NCBI RefSeq assembly: GCF_042140245.1
Contig: NZ_CP159483.1
Span: 1,054,001 to 1,118,000, forward strand
Reading direction: 5' to 3'
DNA from: MH13 sp042140245
GTDB taxonomy: Bacteria > Pseudomonadota > Alphaproteobacteria > Rhizobiales > MH13
Length of the DNA stretch: 64,000 nt
Shown: positions 60,358-64,000 of the stretch, one piece after another
Layout of the letters: the number at the start of each line of letters is the position of its first letter
Numbering within the stretch: position 1 is the first letter of the stretch
The notes under the pieces: generated by a model
The model's database searches: none
Seen by the model: the letters and a program-made list of their open reading frames with translations, nothing else
Told to the model about the DNA's origin: nothing
Translations under genes and position numbers: made by a program

Positions 60358-63300
60358 CTTTGTTGTCGAGCAAGCCTGCCAGCGCTGCAAAAGGCGAATC
60401 TGGATCGGCTTGCCGCTCTTTCTTGGGCGGTGCGGCGGAGTAGGTGCGTGGGCCGGATGGCTTGCCGCCTTTGCCGTCGCGTCTGGGACCTTTGCCGCGT
60501 CTGTCGCCACGATCTGGGCGTTTGCCTTTGTCAGCTCTTTGACGCGGCCCACGTTGCTGACCATTTCCAGCCTCCTGACCCTCGCCATGGCCTGCGCCTT
60601 GGCGGCGACCACCAGGCCGACCCTGATGGCGGGGTCGGTTGGGCGCTGGACGCCAGATTTCAACAATGTGTTCGGTGGGCTGCTCTTCGTCTTCGGCCGT
60701 GCTTTGTTCCGACGCGCTTGCTTCAGACACGCTCGGCTGGGAAGCATCCGTTGCCTCGCTGGCGGACGCCTGCGATGGCGTGGCGTCGTCTGCGCTGTCG
60801 CTTGGCGGAGCTTCGGAGGGCGTTGTTGGCTCGGGTGTTTCTAACGATGGTGCAGCGTCGGTGGTTTCCACTTCGGCAGCTATGGGTTCATCGGCTGCTG
60901 GCTCAGTGGCGCTTGCCTCCGCTGTCGGCTCTGTGGGCGTAGCGGTGTCTGCCTTCGTCTCTGTTTCGGCCTCAGTCGCTTTGGCCACCACTGCTTCGGG
61001 GGCTGCCGGTTCGATAGGAACGGTCTTGCGTTCCATCTTGTAGCCGAGCGATTTCAACACTTCAGAGAAATCATCGCCCGCGCAGCCCAGCAGAGAAGTC
61101 ATTTCAACGGTGACTGTGAAGCCTGCACCTTCGGCGGCCCCTTCAGGGGCTTCGCCTTCGGTTTGACCAACGCGAAATGACACCAGCGGACGGATCAGAT
61201 CGGCCAGGCGCTCCAAGATATCGAAGCGGACGGCCCGGCGCCCGCAGACACGAAAACCGGCTATTGGATAAAGCCTTTTGTCGAAGCTCTCATCCACTGG
61301 AATCGAGGTGCGCCCGGATGCGTTGAGCTGCGGCAGCTCGCGCAACCCCGGTTGGTCCATGCCACCATTTTGCAGTGCCCACAGGGTTGCGAGCAGTCCC
61401 GCCGGTGCGGGCTTTAGGAGCTGTGGGACGAACAGTGCGTAGGCACCAAAGCGTACGCCATGCTTGCGAAGCGTGGCGCGGGCTTCCTGTTCCAGCGCTT
61501 TCACGTCGCCGGCGATTTCCCGTCGATCAATGGCGCCCAGCTCTTCGGCCAAGCGGAAGCCGATGCCACGGGCGATACCCTCTAGGCCATCACCTTCGCG
61601 CAAGGCGAGCAGGCTGCCCAGATGCTTTTCAATCTGGTCGGTCAGCCACTTGGAGAGCCGTGTATCGACAATCTCGCGGGCGCCGCCGGTAAGCTGTTCG
61701 TCGGCCAGCAGAATGATCTTGGGCTTCAAGATATCATCGGAGGCTGACAGCTTGGCGACCACTTCGCCTGTCCATCGGATGGCGCCTTCGCCATCGAGCA
61801 CAAAGGCCGCATCATCAGCCAGTGATAGCTTTTCAGCCCGGCGTTGGATTTCCGCCGCCAACGCCTTTTGTGCTGCGGTCCGTACCGCTTTACCATCCAG
61901 GTCCTCCGCCGTGGTGTCCGGCGTAAACCTAAACCCTGCCAGCCAACCCACATGTTGGCCTTCAACTTGAACGTCGCCATCGCTGGCGATCATCGCCTCA
62001 AGCATTACCTTCTCCCTCAAGCGTCGCATAAGCACGCTGGTGCGTCGGTCCACAAACCTTTGTGTCAGCTTTTCATGAAGCGCATCCGACAGCGCGTCCT
62101 CTAGCGCGCGCGTGCGCTCCTGCCAATGCGTCGGATCATCGAGCCATGCATTTCGGTTTGCGACAAAGGTCCAAGTGCGGACCTGCGCGATGCGCGCTGA
62201 CAGCGCATCAATGTCCCCGTCTACCCGGTCGGAGTTCTTCAGCTGGGCGTCCATCCAATCGTCCGGCACGGTGCCCCGATCGGCGATGTGAGCGAACAGT
62301 TGGCCGACGATCTCAATATGCTGGGCAGGTGCGATCTTACGGTAGTCGGGAAGCTGGCAAGCATCCCAGAGCATTTCCACGCGCTCGCGGCTGGTGGCAC
62401 GTTCACGCAATGCCTTGTCGCGCAGCACGCCATCCAGCGTGTCGGCGTCTTCTTGCGGTAGGGCCCGGGTTAAGAGGTCGTGGCCTGGAATATCGTCCAG
62501 GCTGTCGCGTAGCGCTTCAATGGAGGCGAAATCGAGATCGGCGTTGCGCCATTGCAGACGTTTGACCGGCTCGAACGCGTGCGTTTCGAGCTTCTCAACC
62601 AGATAATCGTCCAGCGGTTCGGTGCGACCTGTTACGCCGAACGTGCCATCGCGTGTGTGGCGTCCGGCGCGTCCTGATATCTGACCCATCTCAGCGGCGG
62701 TGAGTTCGCGATAGTCAAAGCCGTCAAACTTGTGCCGTCCGGCAAAAGCAACGTGATCGACATCGAGGTTGAGGCCCATGCCAATGGCGTCGGTTGCGAC
62801 CAGGAAATCCACATCGCCGTTTTGGTATATATCCACTTGCGCGTTGCGGGTGCGCGGGGAGAGTGCGCCGAGCACCACAGCAGCGCCGCCGCGCTGACGG
62901 CGGATCAACTCGGCGATGGAGTAGACATCATTGGCTGAGAAGGCGACGACGGCTGTGCGGCGTGGCTGGCGGGTGATTTTTTTGGAACCCGCATAGGTGA
63001 TCAGCGACATGCGCGGGCGCTGGATGATGGTCACGCCCGGCAGCAGGCTCGCCAGCAGGCCACGGATCGTGCCTGCTCCCAGCAGCATGGTTTCCAGCTT
63101 CCCGCGGACATTCAAAATGCGGTCGGTGAAAACGTGGCCGCGCTCAAGGTTGGCGGCCATTTGCACTTCGTCAACGGCGACGAAATCGACATCCAGGTCA
63201 CGCGGCATCGCCTCCACCGTGGAGACCCAGTAGCGCGGCTCCATCGGGATGATTTTTTCCTCGCCCGTCACCAGCGCGACTTTGTCTTCACCGGCGCGGG

Positions 63301-63472
63301 CGCAGAGTTTCAGATACACCTCACGCGCGAGCAGGCGCAGCGGCAGCCCGATGAGCCCGGTTTGGTGGGTCATCATGCGCTCGATCGCCATGTAGGTTTT
63401 GCCGGTGTTGGTGGGGCCGAGAATGGCGGTCACACCAGCGCCGGGCGCCTTGGAGCGTGCGGTGTAGGGCAT
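60344..63472 (-). CDS. Suv3/Mgps12-like DEAD-box-type RNA helicase with low-complexity tail
   Basis: 1042 aa. Superfamily 2 core: Walker A GPTNTGKTYMAIERM (residues 19-26), DEVQ (101-104), motif V ATDAIGMGLNLDVDHV, motif VI QISGRAGRHTRDG. This matches the mitochondrial Suv3 / bacterial Mgps12 group, which couples ATP hydrolysis to RNA unwinding. Residues about 300-860 follow the bacterial pattern. The C-terminus from about residue 870 is an Ala/Glu/Thr/Pro-rich linker then an Arg/Gly/Gln-rich basic tail (RPNRPRHQGRPGGRRQGAGH), likely an RNA- or protein-binding intrinsically disordered region. Common in Rhizobiales. Confidence 0.93.
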   Translation of the reverse strand: MPYTARSKAPGAGVTAILGPTNTGKTYMAIERMMTHQTGLIGLPLRLLAREVYLKLCARAGEDKVALVTGEEKIIPMEPRYWVSTVEAMPRDLDVDFVAVDEVQMAANLERGHVFTDRILNVRGKLETMLLGAGTIRGLLASLLPGVTIIQRPRMSLITYAGSKKITRQPRRTAVVAFSANDVYSIAELIRRQRGGAAVVLGALSPRTRNAQVDIYQNGDVDFLVATDAIGMGLNLDVDHVAFAGRHKFDGFDYRELTAAEMGQISGRAGRHTRDGTFGVTGRTEPLDDYLVEKLETHAFEPVKRLQWRNADLDFASIEALRDSLDDIPGHDLLTRALPQEDADTLDGVLRDKALRERATSRERVEMLWDACQLPDYRKIAPAQHIEIVGQLFAHIADRGTVPDDWMDAQLKNSDRVDGDIDALSARIAQVRTWTFVANRNAWLDDPTHWQERTRALEDALSDALHEKLTQRFVDRRTSVLMRRLREKVMLEAMIASDGDVQVEGQHVGWLAGFRFTPDTTAEDLDGKAVRTAAQKALAAEIQRRAEKLSLADDAAFVLDGEGAIRWTGEVVAKLSASDDILKPKIILLADEQLTGGAREIVDTRLSKWLTDQIEKHLGSLLALREGDGLEGIARGIGFRLAEELGAIDRREIAGDVKALEQEARATLRKHGVRFGAYALFVPQLLKPAPAGLLATLWALQNGGMDQPGLRELPQLNASGRTSIPVDESFDKRLYPIAGFRVCGRRAVRFDILERLADLIRPLVSFRVGQTEGEAPEGAAEGAGFTVTVEMTSLLGCAGDDFSEVLKSLGYKMERKTVPIEPAAPEAVVAKATEAETETKADTATPTEPTAEASATEPAADEPIAAEVETTDAAPSLETPEPTTPSEAPPSDSADDATPSQASASEATDASQPSVSEASASEQSTAEDEEQPTEHIVEIWRPAPNRPRHQGRPGGRRQGAGHGEGQEAGNGQQRGPRQRADKGKRPDRGDRRGKGPRRDGKGGKPSGPRTYSAAPPKKERQADPDSPFAALAGLLDNKDGDS

Positions 63473-64000
63473 GGAGGGGAAAGGGCCTTAGCGCAGGAAG
63501 AATGGGGTAGGTGTTAACCTAAGGAACGTGCCCAGAACAAGGCGTGTCCGAATCGGCGGTTGGAGCGGTTTTCAGGGTCTGTTCACGCCAGATATGGTGC
63601 GTTGGGTGCTTATCGACCACCAGGCGGGCGGCGAAATCAGATGAAGACCTGCAACGACGTTAGCAAAGTTGTTTCAAAATGGCACGCTTGTGCTTTGGGA
63701 CCATTTCAAAAGCGTGCGTTGGACTTTCTAGCACCTCAGCTGGCGCTCGAGCCTTGGACGTTAACCTTTAAACGAACGGGGAACACACCGTGTCCGAATC
63801 AGCGGTTCGACCGATTTTCAGGATTCGTTCACGCTGGATATGGGGTGTTTTTGGCTTTGCAGGCACAAGACCGCGCCTCGTTTTCGTGTGATGAGGCGCC
63901 GGGCGTTAACCATAGTGTGTCACGATGGGATTTGGGTCTTTGGCCCTGATGATCGGCGCCGCTTGGCGAGCGCGTTTACCACGTAAGCAAGAAGCCCTAC
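63473..64000. other. gene-poor region with a diverged direct repeat
   Basis: 528 bases with no gene I can support. Two diverged copies of about 90 bases begin at GTTAACC and share CGTGTCCGAATC..CGGTT and TTTTCAGG..GTTCACGC (63512-63602 and 63758-63848; offset about 246). A 129-codon frame spanning both copies has no ribosome site. The last bases might hold the C-terminus of a minus-strand gene (...LLAYVVNALAKRRRS, stop near 63920), but this is uncertain. Confidence 0.45.

Noticed and set aside
63560..63949. 129-codon open frame spanning the direct repeats
   Set aside because: The repeated RFSG-VHA-YG motif is explained by the DNA repeat at a spacing divisible by three; no ribosome site or hydrophobic/core pattern.
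63920..64000. C-terminus of a minus-strand membrane protein at the right edge
   Set aside because: Reading LLAYVVNALAKRRRS to a stop is suggestive, but only 26 codons are visible and another frame is also open, so no feature is called.

Overview
The window reads as chromosomal DNA of a GC-rich alphaproteobacterium, most likely Hyphomicrobiales (Rhizobiales). Supporting signs are the right-hand order Suv3-like helicase / S4 RNA-binding protein / seven-iron ferredoxin FdxA / CarD / RpoH-type sigma factor, a TAXI-type TRAP transporter, two-subunit xanthine dehydrogenase with XdhC, the membrane urate oxidase PuuD, and a tRNA-Arg(CCT) gene with encoded CCA. No rRNA, CRISPR array, transposase or prophage was seen.

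Layout. 1-16.6 kb: end of a PhnD-like binding protein, a ProXWV glycine-betaine ABC transporter with a structured leader and an intercistronic hairpin, RidA, a large MscS channel, an acyl-CoA synthetase, a GNAT protein, a NIT-domain chemoreceptor, DUF924, a TusA-like protein, a CobW GTPase and a D-Ala-D-Ala carboxypeptidase. 16.9-25 kb: TAXI/TRAP transporter, an AT-richer two-helix membrane protein with an apparently leaderless promoter, an M20 amidohydrolase, a MipA-like porin, TauE/SafE and two small exported proteins. 25-27.5 kb: ArsR regulator, ArsP-like permease, transglutaminase-like protein.

27.5-36.5 kb (minus strand) is a complete urease locus (ureD, A, B, C, E, F, G) interleaved with extra genes: two small membrane proteins, an LprI-like protein, an SRPBCC protein, an ArsR/AHSA1 pair, an exported protein of unknown function and an AT-richer orphan gene. 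Its first gene overlaps puuD by four bases. 36.5-52.3 kb is a purine catabolism region: guanine deaminase, xanthine dehydrogenase, PuuD, hydroxyisourate hydrolase, a fused PuuE allantoinase/OHCU decarboxylase, ureidoglycine aminohydrolase (disrupted by a frameshift in this sequence) and ureidoglycolate lyase. Together with urease these would take guanine to glyoxylate, CO2 and ammonia; the allantoate amidohydrolase step is not encoded here. A tryptophanase and a Gfo/Idh/MocA oxidoreductase lie inside this region.

52.5-64 kb: tRNA-Arg(CCT), a YadGH-type ABC exporter, a Tat-targeted nuclease-like protein with altered catalytic residues, an M48 lipoprotein peptidase, RpoH, CarD, FdxA, the S4 protein and the helicase, then about 500 bases without a convincing gene that carry a diverged 90-base direct repeat.

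I found no clearly new defence or mobile system. The strongest leads are the frameshifted ureidoglycine aminohydrolase, the orphan gene and hairpin cluster inside the urease operon, the small membrane proteins co-translated between ureA and ureB, the shared inverted repeats upstream of purine genes, and nested ArsR operators.
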